A stretch of 64,000 bases of DNA, from the NCBI RefSeq assembly GCF_003573695.1, contig NC_039368.1, positions 10,811,860-10,875,859 of the forward strand, given 5' to 3'. Origin of the DNA: Papaver somniferum. Lineage: Eukaryota > Streptophyta > Magnoliopsida > Ranunculales > Papaveraceae. The notes beneath the pieces were generated by a model, which had not been told where the DNA came from, did not search any database, and saw nothing but the letters and a program-made list of their open reading frames with translations. Positions 24,454 to 36,260 of the stretch are shown piece by piece; position 1 is the first letter of the stretch, and each line of letters starts with the position of its first letter. Made by a program: the position numbers and the translations under genes.

Positions 24454-24771
24454 GAATGTACTCGGTAATAAATGCCGAATACTTGAAGTTGTTTGAACCA
24501 TCATTACTTGATGATGACGGCGACGACACTATGATCTTGCCACGAGTAGAAGACTTATGGTTTAATAGATAGGAACCACTCAAGGAAGACTGCATATTGG
24601 AGCGAAGAGTGACTAAAACACGACAAGGAGAGAAGGAAGCTTTTCTAATTGGAAGTAAAGGTCAAGTTCCTAGCAAGGCCAAGTGGTTTAACAAAGACAA
24701 AGGGACTCTCTAGTTCCCTAACCTTCATTTTTAACTCTCACAGGAGTTCAAGTTCTTAAAAGAGGGACCCA

Positions 24772-25230
24772 TGATACAGGTGTATCCGCACTCCTTTAGG
24801 GAACTTAGTTAATCTCAAGCTAAGTTGAGAGAAGAATCCTATTCTAGGCAGGAATATCCTTGTTTAAGCAGAATTTCTTGTTAGGAAAGAGTTTGTTTTA
24901 TGCAACACTCTTAGTTTAGGAAATAGATTCCTAATAGAAGACTTAGTCGGCTGAGTACGACAAAGTCTATCAATAGAGAGGTTTGGTTGTTAACTAGACA
25001 CATATACTAGATACAGAAAACCTAGCAAACGGTTTAAGGTTGATCCTCTGTTTAGAAGATTGTGAGCGTAACAAAGAGAGAATTGTAATCGTTTTCTTGT
25101 TCATAATTTAGAGAAGATATTTTTCTTCGAATTACTACTTGTGTTCAGTTTTCTAAGTTTCTCGTCTATTATTATTCTGAATTCCGCCTTTATAGTAACA
25201 CTACCAAGATACAAAGATCAAAACGTATCA
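24772..25230 (+). repeat. 3' LTR of the gypsy element (459 bp)
   Basis: TGATACAGG...CGTATCA, preceded by the purine tract AAAAGAGGGACC and followed by the target duplication GATGG. It is uninterrupted and serves as the reference for the split 5' LTR. Confidence 0.92.
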
Positions 25231-25235
25231 GATGG

Positions 25236-25985
25236 GGTCATCCTTGCGGCTGATGGGTGCATTTCTTAGACAAAAACCCAAAAAATGTAATAACTCATTC
25301 TACATTAATTGATAATATTCCAAGTGAAGACTAATACTAGGAGCTTGAAAAGAAGCTGAATAAATACTATATTGTAATTCTCCATGACAAGGATGATATT
25401 CAGAGGTGTACATAAGAAAGAATACACTCAGCTAAAACATTAGATGTGTTTTAAAAAACTCTGGTGGTGAATGAAACAAAAGAGGGGGCACCTAAAATTA
25501 TAGGTGTTGCATCTAGAACGACTACAATATATGCACAAGTCGGTTATTTTCAATTTTTTTCGAACTCTTAGTATTGACTATCGATGATTGTATCAGAATT
25601 GCTCAAGATAATGTCGAGGAACGCTTAATTGGTGATTTCATTTTTTTGATTCCCATGAAAATGTAAGATCTACTTAGGGTAAATATTTTATTTTAAGATA
25701 ACTGTTTATGATTTATAATATAAATTTAATTAATTTTGTTTCTTTCTAGGGTATTTTTAGGGTGGAATATGTTACAAAAGACTGAGTGTTCATAGTATCT
25801 AATTTTGAACGCTCGGCCTTCGGGCATGGTTCTGGTTTAGCTAATTTGGTTCTCAACGAACATTTTAAACCTTTATTGACAAAAGAGGAGGCTTTAACGT
25901 TGGCTCATGACGCTCTTAAGGCTGCATCTCTTTCACACTAAAGTGGTGGGATGTCGTTTTGTAAGTACTAGTATTCTGATTATTA
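25236..25985 (+). pseudogene. Proteasome beta-subunit-like pseudogene, right part
   Basis: Directly after the gypsy duplication the exon resumes with GVILAADG, so the joined exon carries the GTT start and the GVILAAD strand of a proteasome beta subunit (an N-terminal nucleophile protease of the 20S core). An in-frame TAG follows at 25267-25269. A shifted frame gives DKNPKNVIT, which resembles the next conserved stretch. After an acceptor-like TTTCTAG near 25750 comes GHGSGLANLVLNEHFKP and TKEEALTLAHDALKAASLSH (25833-25940), like the C-terminal GSG region and helix of beta subunits. Stops and shifts make it a pseudogene. Retained introns indicate a duplicated genomic copy. The family assignment is moderately sure, the subunit type is not. 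Confidence 0.5.
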
Positions 25986-28229
25986 TTCTTAATCATAATT
26001 TCATATATAAAACTAATGAACTATATTATTTTTAATGTAAAATTAATTTATTATATTATTTAACAACAATTAAGTAACTTTATTATCATTACTTTTGTTT
26101 TCAGTTCTCTCTTGATAAAGAGAATCTGGTGGACGAAACAATTTTGCTCTTTTCCCTTCAGTTAGGCGTAGTCCCTTTGAGATTTTCTGGTAAGATTTTA
26201 GCAAGGCGGTTGGGTTAGATATTTTGGTCATCACAGGGAATGTTATAAATGTGTACTGTACGGATAATATATAGGATAATTATAGGGTTAAATATTCATT
26301 TTCTAAGATACCCACATGTGTTGTCCTATATAAATAGAGGCTCTATTATTCAGTTTCTACGTGCATCAAGTGAAGTCTTTCTTCCCCTCCCTCTCTCCTT
26401 TAATAATAATAAGTATTTTATTTTACTTGTCTTCTAAACCCATTAAAAAGATTTTTAGAGTTATTCAACCAATAACTGTAAACTTTTCACCATTATATAT
26501 CCCTTAGCAGTGTTTTAGACTTGATCCAGATTTGATGTTCTTATAGAAATTAGAGAATGGTATCACCCTAGGACTTCATAAGGTGAATTTCGATTTCATT
26601 TGATTTTGCATGACCAAAAAAATATAACATTTCATACCAAGTTCCACGAGGATGTATATTTTAACTAATTTTGCGTTTTAAAGACGTGGAGAGCATGGTT
26701 TTCTTAAACTCGGATACTTATATATCTTCGACATCTACAAAGGAGAGTTATGCAAAAATAAAAAAAACGATGTCTACAATGATATGTAATGACGACAGTC
26801 ACAATAAATAAAAGACAAGAAGGAATCCACCGTTGTTGGCGACGATGATGATGCTCAGAACTTTAAAAAGAAGTGTCATAATGGCTACAAACACAATTCG
26901 TGAAAGACGATAATAACGATAACAACTACCTAACGATTCTAAAACGAATGATGAAGCTAACTAAAATAATGAAGAGAGATTCTAAGTAATATCGCAGGTT
27001 GAATCTCGCGATTTATAACTATAGCGAGAGAGAAAAGGCGGGACCCTACCCTCCCCACACGGATTAACCGGGGTATCCCATTGGACAAGTTGTGGTCCCA
27101 CCTTTCTCTCCCGCTCGATATAAATCACGGGTTTCATCAAATTTTAATAACAGGACAAAAAATAGAATCAAAAAATAATAAAAAGTCAGAAGATATTTCA
27201 GAATGTCTCAGACTAGAATATCCGGTTAAAAGATGTTAAATTAGATAAATATTTTTTCTGGTAGTTAATAGTTTTCCTTTTTTCCTTTTATATTGGTCCA
27301 TCGAAAACTTTGGCCATGAGAGTAAAATTTTGACAATAAAAGTAAAATTGATTAATTTTGACCTGAGTCAGCATGCTCCGACTGATTTTTACTTGACTCG
27401 CTTATAGCAACGCAAACTCAAACCTAAATGCTCAAAAGTTTAGTCTTATTTCCCCTTTAATTTTTCTTCTTCTTATTCATCTGGCAAAAAAAACAGGAGT
27501 AACTTTGCAAAGGACGACCGTCGTTAATGGACGACCTCCGTCAATGGACAACATCATCTTCAACTCGATATTTCCTCCGTGCTAGGGTGGTTTACGGGAA
27601 GAAAATAACTGTTGTTTTTAAGGCTAAAAGCTAGGGTTAGCTTCATGTTTTATTCCATCTCCACTAGTACTAATAATATTTCTTCTGATTCGTTTCATCA
27701 TCTATAATTTCTTATTTGATAAATTCATGTTGATTATCTGAAAATAAAGCTATATCAAACCATAGTCAGTGGTAACATTGTTTGGGAGTTCACAAAACCC
27801 TACATTCAAAACTCATCACTAAGTTTCCATCAGTTATGTTCCTCTTATATCTTGAATGGGTTTCAATACTTTGCTTACAACATTTGTTTAAGATATAGAG
27901 TGATTGAAGTTGATAAGTGAATCCACTTTTGGTGTTGATCTGAAGATCAAATTCAAAGGAAAGTAAAAGTCCTGACTGTAGGGTGGTTTATGGGAAGAAA
28001 ATAAATCATTGAGTATTTATGAAACTCCAATGGATTTACATATAAGCTTGAAGGTATTCAAATATCAGTTGAATAATCGCGAGCTACTTCTGAAATGAAG
28101 GATTTGGTGAGATGAATATGGGGTATGTAGTCATCTGAATTCGTAAGTACTTGTGTACATTATCTTCACGCAATTTGTTCAGTTGCTTCTACTATTTATG
28201 ATTTAGCTTATAGTGATACCAATTTAATG
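25986..28229. other. No gene recognised; AT-rich spacer
   Basis: Apart from the hairpin at 27001-27134 I see no domain, repeat border or RNA gene. Short ORFs such as 26249-26437 look like chance. Two stretches near 27580 and 27980 repeat GGGTGGTTTA(C/T)GGGAAGAAAAT, a small local duplication. Confidence 0.45.
27001..27134. repeat. Inverted repeat, potential 134-nt hairpin
   Basis: The left arm (27001-27045) contains CGATTTATAACTATAGCGAG, then AGAGAAAAGGCGGGACC. The right arm (27092-27134) is its imperfect complement: GTGGTCCCACCTTTCTCTCC, then GCTCGATATAAATCACGGG. The loop (27046-27091) contains ACCGGGGTATCCCATTGGAC. The arms are GC-richer than the surroundings. It could be a small foldback element or a hairpin RNA source; no target duplication was found. 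Confidence 0.5.
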
Positions 28230-28237
28230 TGGACGAC

Positions 28238-29174
28238 CAGAGCCGATCCTGAGTCTAGAAGGGCCCTGTGTGAAAAAAATTTCGCTGGGCCTTTTATAAG
28301 GTTAACACAAATGATAACTCTTAATGTCCACCTACATGCACAAAAATACCCAAAACAAACTCAAAATATATAGTCATGGGCAGGTGCATGCGGCAATAAT
28401 ACGATAAAGATTCAAAAAGTACTGATGGTCTGGAGCTGAAAAGTATAACAAGAACAAGTAGTCAGCCTAGTGGATTGAGGAACTTAATTATCTCACCCAT
28501 GTCACTCGTTCGAGTCTTAACTAGCGGTGAGCATGGGCCGGTTTTCGCCTCGTCCGCATCCAATCCATTGCACTACGGTTTTCAAATTTCGCATCCGCAT
28601 CCAATCCAGATCCAATGGATGGACGGATTGGGTACGGATAATCCAATGAATTTGTTTTAGTTAAAATTTATGGTAAAGAAAATAAAGCTAACACAAATGA
28701 CTCCTTATAAAACCTGCATATCCTCTATATGCATACAAATATAAAAATGTCATGTACAACACCCCAAGCAAACATCTTAAAAATTCCTAAATGATTCATA
28801 GTATTTTCTAGAACTATATAAAGGTCCGTAATTTAACGGATATGAATGTCCAACGGATTTTCATGGTTGCATCCGGGCCCAATCTGTTATTCGTTGGATT
28901 TCAAAAATTCCATCCTCATCCAACCCATTAACGAACGGTCCGGACATCCATCCGCAAAAGAACGGTTGGTCCCGGTTAAATCCGTGGATTATGGGCCAAA
29001 TGCTCACCCCTAGTCTTAACAGAGGCAAAGATTTTTTTTCTTTTTTTGATACGTTGGCTTACTGGGCTTGGAGGGGAAAGTGAGTATACATCATAGATCC
29101 ATAGGGGAAAAGGCCTCGGGCAGAGCTGGGCCCTGTGCGGTCGCACACCCTGCACACCCTCAGGCCCGGCTCTG
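28238..29174. mobile_element. hAT-type non-autonomous element (outer)
   Basis: The terminal inverted repeats are CAGAGCCGATCCTGAG at the left and CTCAGGCCCGGCTCTG at the right. They are flanked by identical 8-bp duplications TGGACGAC (28230-28237 and 29175-29182), the hallmark length for hAT insertions. There is no transposase. A second hAT-like element sits inside at 28522-29012, leaving about 440 bases of its own sequence. Confidence 0.88.
28522..29012. mobile_element. hAT-type MITE nested in the previous element
   Basis: The terminal repeats are TAGCGGTGAGCATGGGCC (left) and, reverse complemented, TAGGGGTGAGCATTTGGCC (right). They are flanked by perfect 8-bp duplications GTCTTAAC (28514-28521 and 29013-29020). 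Inside are GC-richer repeated words such as CGCATCCAATCC and AACGGA. There is no coding capacity. TAGGGGTGAGCA-type ends are common in plant hAT MITEs. Confidence 0.88.
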
Positions 29175-29189
29175 TGGACGACCAATTTA

Positions 29190-29330
29190 TAATTTTGTTA
29201 TTGTTTAGATTATTAGTCCCACATTAATGGGTTATCTAAGATCCTTCAATTTATAATCTCTTAGGGTCTCTCCAGTCATTGTCAATTGGTTTTGTGTTGG
29301 ATGCCCGCAGACTTTAACATGACATCAGAG
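29190..29330 (+). mobile_element. TRIM-like LTR end with primer binding site
   Basis: TTAGTCCCACATTAATGGG at about 29210 and a TTTGTGTTGGATGCCCGCAG tail resemble the compact LTRs of TRIM elements. The segment ends TTTAACA and is followed by TGACATCAGAGCC, one change from the tRNA-Met primer site TGGTATCAGAGCC. No second LTR was found in the next few kb, so this is one LTR plus the start of an internal region. Confidence 0.45.
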
Positions 29331-29553
29331 CCAAGCCCCAGATCCAGCCCTGTGTACGCCGGTTACTGGGCGAAGTGTTTAAGAAATCCAGATGAACGGA
29401 CAATATATGTTCAGAGAAAAGATGTAGCGGACGGTGGATATGTGTTCCGGGGAAAGCAAACAGATTCAGAGGTGCACATTCCTCCCATGCTGATTGGTTC
29501 ACGTTTAACCCAAGTTATTAGTATTTGTTTATTATTTATAGCATTTTAATAAC

Positions 29554-29970
29554 GAGGGAGGATCCCCCACACTCTTCTTTTACACTATCACATATGTTGA
29601 GAGACATTTTCTTAATCAAAATATAACGGTAAGGTATTTGAAGTTAATATTTTGGGAATATGTTCGTCTTACAAAGCTCTACATACCCATAAAAAATGAG
29701 CATTCCGAAATATATAATTCCACCATCTACTACTTTGAAAATTGACCATTGAAATTCGACTAATTTTTAACCGTTAAAATTAAGATCGGTAGATGATAAA
29801 GTTTGGTGTTTCAGAACGAGCTCATTTTCTGTGGGTATGTAGCCCTTTGTAAGACGAACATATCCCCAAAGTATTAGCTTCAAATACGTTACCGTTTAAT
29901 TTTGATTAAGAAAAATGTCTCCAAACATGTGAGATAGTGTGATAATAACAATGTGATGGGATCCTTCCTC
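29554..29970. mobile_element. MULE-type foldback MITE
   Basis: Almost the whole 417-bp element is one long inverted repeat. It starts GAGGGAGGATCCC and ends GGGATCCTTCCTC. The arms share TTTCTTAATCAAAA, GGTATTTGAAG/GTATTTGAAGCTAA, ATATGTTCGTCTTACAAAG and CTACATACCCA. It is flanked by identical 9-bp duplications TTTAATAAC (29545-29553 and 29971-29979), the length made by Mutator-type transposases. A transcript would fold into a long hairpin, a possible small-RNA source. Confidence 0.88.
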
Positions 29971-29979
29971 TTTAATAAC

Positions 29980-30992
29980 AGATATATCATTGGGAATTGG
30001 AGAAAAAAATTGGAAAAGATAACCGAATAGTTAATAATCCGTCATTTCGCTCGTGTTTATACTTCACCGATCTCGTGAAATTAATCTTCATAAACACTGA
30101 AACGAAAGAAGAGCAAAATAAGTAAACGTTTTTGATGGATCTAGAACCCTATTATCGTTAGTTAATAGTCATAGAATGGCTTCGTAAAATTCTGAATCTG
30201 ATCTCCATAAGTGTTATTCAAAAATGATGGAAAAACAATTAGCTTTGTTTGTTGGTGAAGACGAAAAAAACTGATATTAAGAGGCCATCATGATATAGAA
30301 TATATAGCTAAAGCTCATTGCCCTCTTTGATCATCCTTAGGGTCATCTCCCTCATAAGATTGGTTACCATTAATCATAGCCCACTCCCGCTCGAATTTCA
30401 GTTTATCTGGAATAGGTACTGTTTGTATCTTTATAAAATAAAATAAAAAAATCATTGATTCGTTTTCAATCTCTGAAACTGTATATGCTACTCGTATAAA
30501 AAACCCATTTACTATCTTTTCAAGCAAACCCATCGATTTAAGCTCTTGTATTTTTATTTTTATTTTTATTTTGAAGCAATTTAAGCACTTGTAGAAGTGT
30601 TTCTACTCAACATAAAGCAAAACCCATCGATCCAATTTATGAAAATGAAGCAAAAATCATAGGATAAATCTCTAAAAATCATGTTTCATGGTGATAAAAA
30701 CTTGAAATAAGTGCTCAAAGAAGGAAGAGAGAGCCAAGGAGGTAACTTGGAATCTTAGATTTTGTGACCAAACCAGGTTTTGCATTAATATATTTCCTTT
30801 TAAAATTCTAATATTCCCAAAGGAACAAAAGAGAGCTAACCAGAGTTAAAGGAGTATAGCCAATTAGAAAAGGAGGAACGAGCACCCCTGGTTAAGAGGG
30901 GTGCACAAAGTCGCACTCGAGAATTGCCGCAGTTACTTAGAGAGAAAAGGCCAATATGTGTGCAGGGAAAAGCACTTTTTAGTTAACGGTGA
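29980..30992. other. No gene recognised
   Basis: AT-rich spacer. Minus-strand ORF 30315-30533 has no recognisable domain. GAGCACCCCTGGTTAAGAGG near 30880 contains a short complementary pair around GGGGTGC. Nothing else was seen. Confidence 0.45.
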
Positions 30993-31760
30993 CTAGTTTT
31001 TCACCCGTGCTACAAACGGGTTTACTTCTCATTTATAAAACATTCCATCATGTTTTAAAATTGATTTCACTAAAAATAAATGGATGATCAAAAATTAATA
31101 TGATATTCAATAATTAAGATTGTGATTTCCAACTACTAATAACAAACTAATAAATAAATGATACGGTAGTTCAACATCTTCAAAAACTATAACGCTTAAT
31201 ATATATAATACGTATACAGCCTTTTAAGGAGTAAAATTTATGTTGTTCTAATTTTTCTCTAAATTTTGATATTCTTTATATAGCTTAAGCACTTGTTCTT
31301 CTGCGTATCTTTGCGGATGTCCAGCAATGATTTTCTTCTGTGACTTAAGGACCTTATTTTGGATTTTCTTTTTTTCCATGCAAACCTAAACAAAGTTTAC
31401 ATAAAAATGATTGTATATAAATCAAAATTAAATAAATCTTGAATTTGACGTATATGGCATGTACGCAAATTCTCATAAATTATAATATCATGCGTAATTT
31501 AAACTGTGAATATAGTGTTAATATCAGTTATTTATACAATCATTATAAGTGTACGCGTAAATTCTGTTTGCGCAAAAATTGATCTTCACCACGAACAATC
31601 TCAATTGAAGTTGATGTTCGATCTTCTCCTACTATAAATGGAATGGGAGGTACCTGCAAAAAGAACCCTTTTGTGTTCAAGTTAGCATAGAGTTTTCCAC
31701 AGGAGATTTTAAGGTTTGAAGGCATAGCTTTTAGGGTTTATGTCACCCGTATTTATATAA
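30993..31760 (-). mobile_element. Helitron 3' end and adjoining sequence (5' end not found)
   Basis: On the minus strand the sequence ends with the hairpin CCCGTTTGTAGCACGGG, then TGAAAAA, then CTAG followed by T. That is the standard Helitron 3' signature (short GC-rich hairpin about 10 bases before CTRR, insertion before T). Upstream on the same strand a 60-codon ORF (31725-31543, beginning MPSNLKISCGKLY) sits behind a TATATAAATA box and ACCCTAAAA motif near 31745. I do not recognise it; it may be a captured exon. The 5' TC terminus is not evident, so the far border is arbitrary. Confidence 0.45.
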
Positions 31761-32160
31761 TAATAATGCAGCTTAGAATGTTCCAGAACCTTTCTTAGGG
31801 CTTTAGACTTAGGGCTTCGGAAGTAGATATGCAAAACTGGGCCGATGATAATGGGTTGTTTTTAACAGATATTGTTATGAAAATATTATGGTATACACAA
31901 ATTTGATAATGGTCTAAAGAGTGTAAGTATGTAGGTGTACCTCGGAACTACAGGATGAACCCAAATGATCAGAAAAACACTCGTGTCGATATGTACTAAG
32001 AGAGTGCAAGAGCACCGCTAAATTATTAGAATATTAGAAATTTGTTTGAACCTTGGTAACTTGGTCTCCTACGGTGATAGAAACTATGGAGAAAGCATTG
32101 TAGCCTTTGTTCTTTAAATACCCTAACCTGGAACAGCTTTTGCAAGAATTACTAAGAAAG
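31761..32160. other. No gene recognised
   Basis: AT-rich spacer between the Helitron-like piece and the MULE; no ORF, repeat border or motif stands out. Confidence 0.4.
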
Positions 32161-33025
32161 ATGCATGACCAGTTTGGAATACAGAAAATGGGCTATATAG
32201 CCAAAATGGCTAGTTTTCTAGGCCATATGGACAGTTAGAATTAGGTCTGGATCAAATGTCCAAAAGAATCTTTCTGGGTCAAATAGACGGTACTACCCTT
32301 GTGTAACCGTTCGCCCACCACATTCTCCTTCTCTCTTTTATCAAAACAACCCCGTACTCCTCCCTCTTCAACAAAAAACTGAACCCCAAGTTCATCTTCT
32401 TCTTCTGAAAAACTATGTGAGTTTTCAAACTCCTCCATCGTCTCCCCACACCAGAAACTAGTTTCATCCACCATCTGCTAACAATCTTCACTACCAGAAA
32501 ATCATTTTCCTCCACCGTCTACTAACAATCATCACCAACAGAAATCAGTTTCATCAACCGGTTCACCACCATTAACACTACCAGAAATTTGTTTCATCCA
32601 CAGTCTGTTAAAACACCATCAACACTAAAATAGGGTTTTCTGAGAATTAGGGTTCCAATTATTTCAGTTTATTGGAAGAGTTAGGGTTTCAGAATCGATC
32701 CACAGAATGTCTCCTAGAACTCGTAATTTTTCAAACCCTAACTCTGTTTTGTTCTTAATTTCAGAATTGCATGATTAATTTGTTGAATTTGTTGTTATTA
32801 TTTTCATTTCAATTAGATTAATATGTTGAATTGCTTGTTTTATTTTCATTTTAATTGTATGAAACTAGGTTGCATCTGGTTATTTAAGTATTTCCACTGT
32901 GAAATTGGTTGGAGTGAAATTGGGCCATCTGGGTATCTGATTTGGTTCAACAGGTTTAAACTAGGATGTAACTGGTTTCATCGAGTGTTAATCTACATTG
33001 TATATTGTTTCAGAAGATTAAAACT

Positions 33026-36000
33026 GGATGAAACCAGTTTCGTTCAGGTTTAAAGATACATCTGCGGTAAATATAAGACTATTAGTATGTTGTGAATGGG
33101 ATGTATGAAAATCTATGTTATGGATTGAACGAAATTGGGTTTGCATTTGGCTACGAAGTGATGCTCAACAGGTGTTTGAAACTGGGTTTCATCAAATTTT
33201 AAGTTAGAATGTAAATGACTTGTTGGTGGTATTAAATTAATGATTAAATGGGTTTGCATCTTGTTATTTAATTGTTTTTAATTGTTAAATTGCTTGAAGT
33301 GAGATTGGATGTACTTTGGTTTTCATCTTGGATTGAATCTGGTTATATCAACTGTTTCAGCAGGTTTACACTATTATGAAACTGATTTCATCCAGGTTTA
33401 GTTTGCAGTGTATGTTGTTTCAGCAGAATAAGACTGGATGAAATCAGATACATCCAGGATTTTGCTACTTTTTAAAGTTAACTTTTGAAGATCTGTATTA
33501 AAGTTAGGTCCTATTTTAGCTTCATGCCATAAATCAGTTATTCTGAAACCTGCTGAAACTTGGTTTCATCCAAATTATTGCAGGAAGCGGTAGCAAGAAA
33601 AGTAAGAAGAGTGTTGATGCTGAAATTACATCCAAGAATAAGCATAATGTGAAAGTGGGCGGAGAATCTAGCACAGGGGATATGGAACTTGTGGATGCCG
33701 AAATGGATGAAGACAAGTTAGAGAAAAAGGAAGGGAAGAAAACGTTCCGATCAAACCTGAAACCGACAGTTGAAGTACTGGAAAAATTGGTATTTACTGA
33801 AGCACAAGAGGCTGTGTTAAGGAAGACTAAATTCTGGAAATTTATTGAGGCGATCAAACAAGGTAAGGTGGGCAAGGCTGAATGTAGCAAATATCCAAGG
33901 GCATTAGAGTTCATCATAAGAAATTTTGACCCGAAAGAGTTGGCATTCAAGATTGGTGATCAAGTTTTCAAGACCGATGCAAATCATCTTGCTGTTATTT
34001 TCAAAATGCAGAGAATACGTATGAGTGAACAAGATAAGAAACTTTATGGACCAAAAGAAGACCCAAGTTTGAAAACTTCTGAATTTTACAAAAAGTACTT
34101 TCTTGAGCCAAAGAGAAGTGATGAAGAGGAGAAAAAGAAAGATGAAAAGAAGAAGGATGGAGCCAAATAGAAGAAAAGGAAAGAGAAGAATACTGGGTAC
34201 AAGTTGGATAAGAAATACATTGTCGAAGGAATACATACTACTATGAATGAAGAAGGAACAGAAGAAGACTTGGCGAAACTTTTGTTGTTGTTCATGTTCT
34301 GTACAGTATTCTTCATAAACACTGGAGGTATGTATGTCCATTACAAGTATTTGAACTGCCTACAGTCAATCGACACCATTAACAAAGTATCTTGGCCCGA
34401 TCTCATTCACGAGCATTTAATGCAAAGTGTTAAAGCTGTATACGAGACACCATACTCTATCAATGGTTGCAGCTTCTATTTGCTGGTGAGTATCGTCTTC
34501 TATCTTTTGAATATTTTTTTTCTTACGTTAAATGTATCATGCAGTGAGTAACATCTTATATATTATTTTTTGAATATATTTTTGTTTTTGCAGTTATGGA
34601 TTTTTGAGCAAATGAAAGGCATTAACAGGAAAGACAACAGTGATTCATGGCTAAGGTTTGCAAGATGGGACTTGTATAAAGTATCTTGCGTAATTGAGGG
34701 GAAGCTTGAAACTTTTTCAAACAGTGAGGTAAAAATCTTGTTGTTATTATAACTGGATGAATCCAGTTACATCTTGTGTTGATGTTGTTTAGATTCATTT
34801 TTAAAATTCTATCCCCTATTATAACTGGATGAAACCAGTTACATCTTATGTTATAAAATGATGAAACACATTATCTACCAAGTTTCATCATGTGTTATGA
34901 TAAGATGAAACCAGTTACATCATGTGTTATGATAAATTTTATGTGTTTGCAGGTTGTTGACTTTGTTGGTAGCTGGAGTCAAGAGGAGAAACAACTATGC
35001 TTGTTTGGTGATGAAGAAGAAAACACAGATGAAGATGATGTTTCCAAGTTGAAGAATGAACTAGCTGAGAAGGACAAGATTATCCTTCACTTGAATGACG
35101 AGTTGGAAGAAAGGAATACAGAGTTGGAAGCAAAGGAGGCTGAGTCTGAAGCAAAGGATAAGACAATCTCAGACTTGCAAAGTGAAGTGGAATCCTTGAA
35201 AGCGCAACTCAAGCCTCAACCGGGAACTCAGCAAGCTTCCTCTCAATATATTGTTCTTTACACCACACCTGAAGACTATTTCAACCTTAACATCACTCAA
35301 GAGATGAATAAACCTGTGGAGGAGGATGTTCCTAAAGACGACATCACTCAAGAGATGGACAAACCTGTGGAGGAAGCTGACAATATTCCCGAAGCAGAAC
35401 CTGTAACACCAGTTCCTAGAGTAGGACCTCTAGCACCATTTCCTGCATCATAAATCAACCAAGAAGAAATTGTCGCCGCAGAACCTCTGGCAGTTATTGG
35501 ATCGCTTTAGAATAGAGTGAAGAACGTATATAAAAGGGCTAGAAATAACAAGTTTGTATCAGATGATGATGAGCGTGCAGAGAAGAACCAAAAGGACGAT
35601 AAGTTGAGGAAGTTAACAAGGAACAACAAGCTGTGGAAAAATTACTTGATGAGCGGAATAAGACAAGCTGAAGAGAAGTTAATAAAGGAGTACTTTGTAA
35701 CTGGAAAAGTAAGGTACGTATCCGCATATATTCTTTTCTTTTGTTTTGTTTTTTCATTCTACTTTTCTTATTTCTGTAAAAGTACTGCTAAGTTTATACT
35801 AAATTATATGAACTTGTTTAAATGCAGCGACTGCGTTTGGAAGTCCAATAGAGGTGTATGTATCAGTGGAGAACACATCCAGCAACTTGTTTTCAATCAG
35901 CCATTGGTGAACACTATTTTGGAGTTTAAAATCGAAAAATGGAGACAATTGTTTTAATATGGCGGTGATACCAAAGGATACTCCAAGTCAATCTTTCTCA

Positions 36001-36260
36001 GCGCGCTTGCATGGGTAAACATTTTGAATACTACATTTTAAAATGAATGAACTTAGGTCTGCAATTTGTTTTCATATAACTTTTAAGTTAGTGTAGGATG
36101 TACCTGGCTTGCATCTGTTGCTTGAAATATAATTCTCTCCCTAGTGTAGGATAAAATTGAGTTTCATCTAGCTATTATATATAGGATGTAACTGGGTTTC
36201 ATATGATACCTGCAGAAACTGGTTTTCATCTAGCATTAATGATAGGATGTAATTGAGTTT
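33026..36260. repeat. Dispersed imperfect palindrome GGATGAAACYRGTTWCATCC, left group
   Basis: Copies in spacers and introns of the Ulp1-like gene include 33026 (GGATGAAACCAGTTTCGTTC), 33436 (GGATGAAATCAGATACATCC), 34754 (GGATGAATCCAGTTACATCT), 34827 (GGATGAAACCAGTTACATCT) and 34903. More degraded ones lie at 33376 and between 36095 and 36260. The unit is self-complementary or nearly so. None falls in the Ulp1-like exons. Further copies lie at 44604-44834, 46312, 46355 and 52524-52650. Confidence 0.85.

Larger units (their letters stand above)
12322..25230 (+). mobile_element. Ty3/gypsy retrotransposon, complete but decayed, with CACTA A nested in its 5' LTR
   Basis: The element starts TGATACAGGTGTATCC at 12322 and ends ...AAACGTATCA at 25230, with perfect 5-bp duplications GATGG at 12317-12321 and 25231-25235. 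The 5' LTR is split: 12322-12401, then a 7.3-kb CACTA element, then 19743-20109. Internal order is PBS, gag, protease, reverse transcriptase, RNase H, integrase, polypurine tract (AAAAGAGGGACC, before 24772) and 3' LTR. This protease-RT-RH-integrase order defines Ty3/gypsy. Several stops and frameshifts show that it can no longer code for its own proteins. I leave the clade open. Confidence 0.92.
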
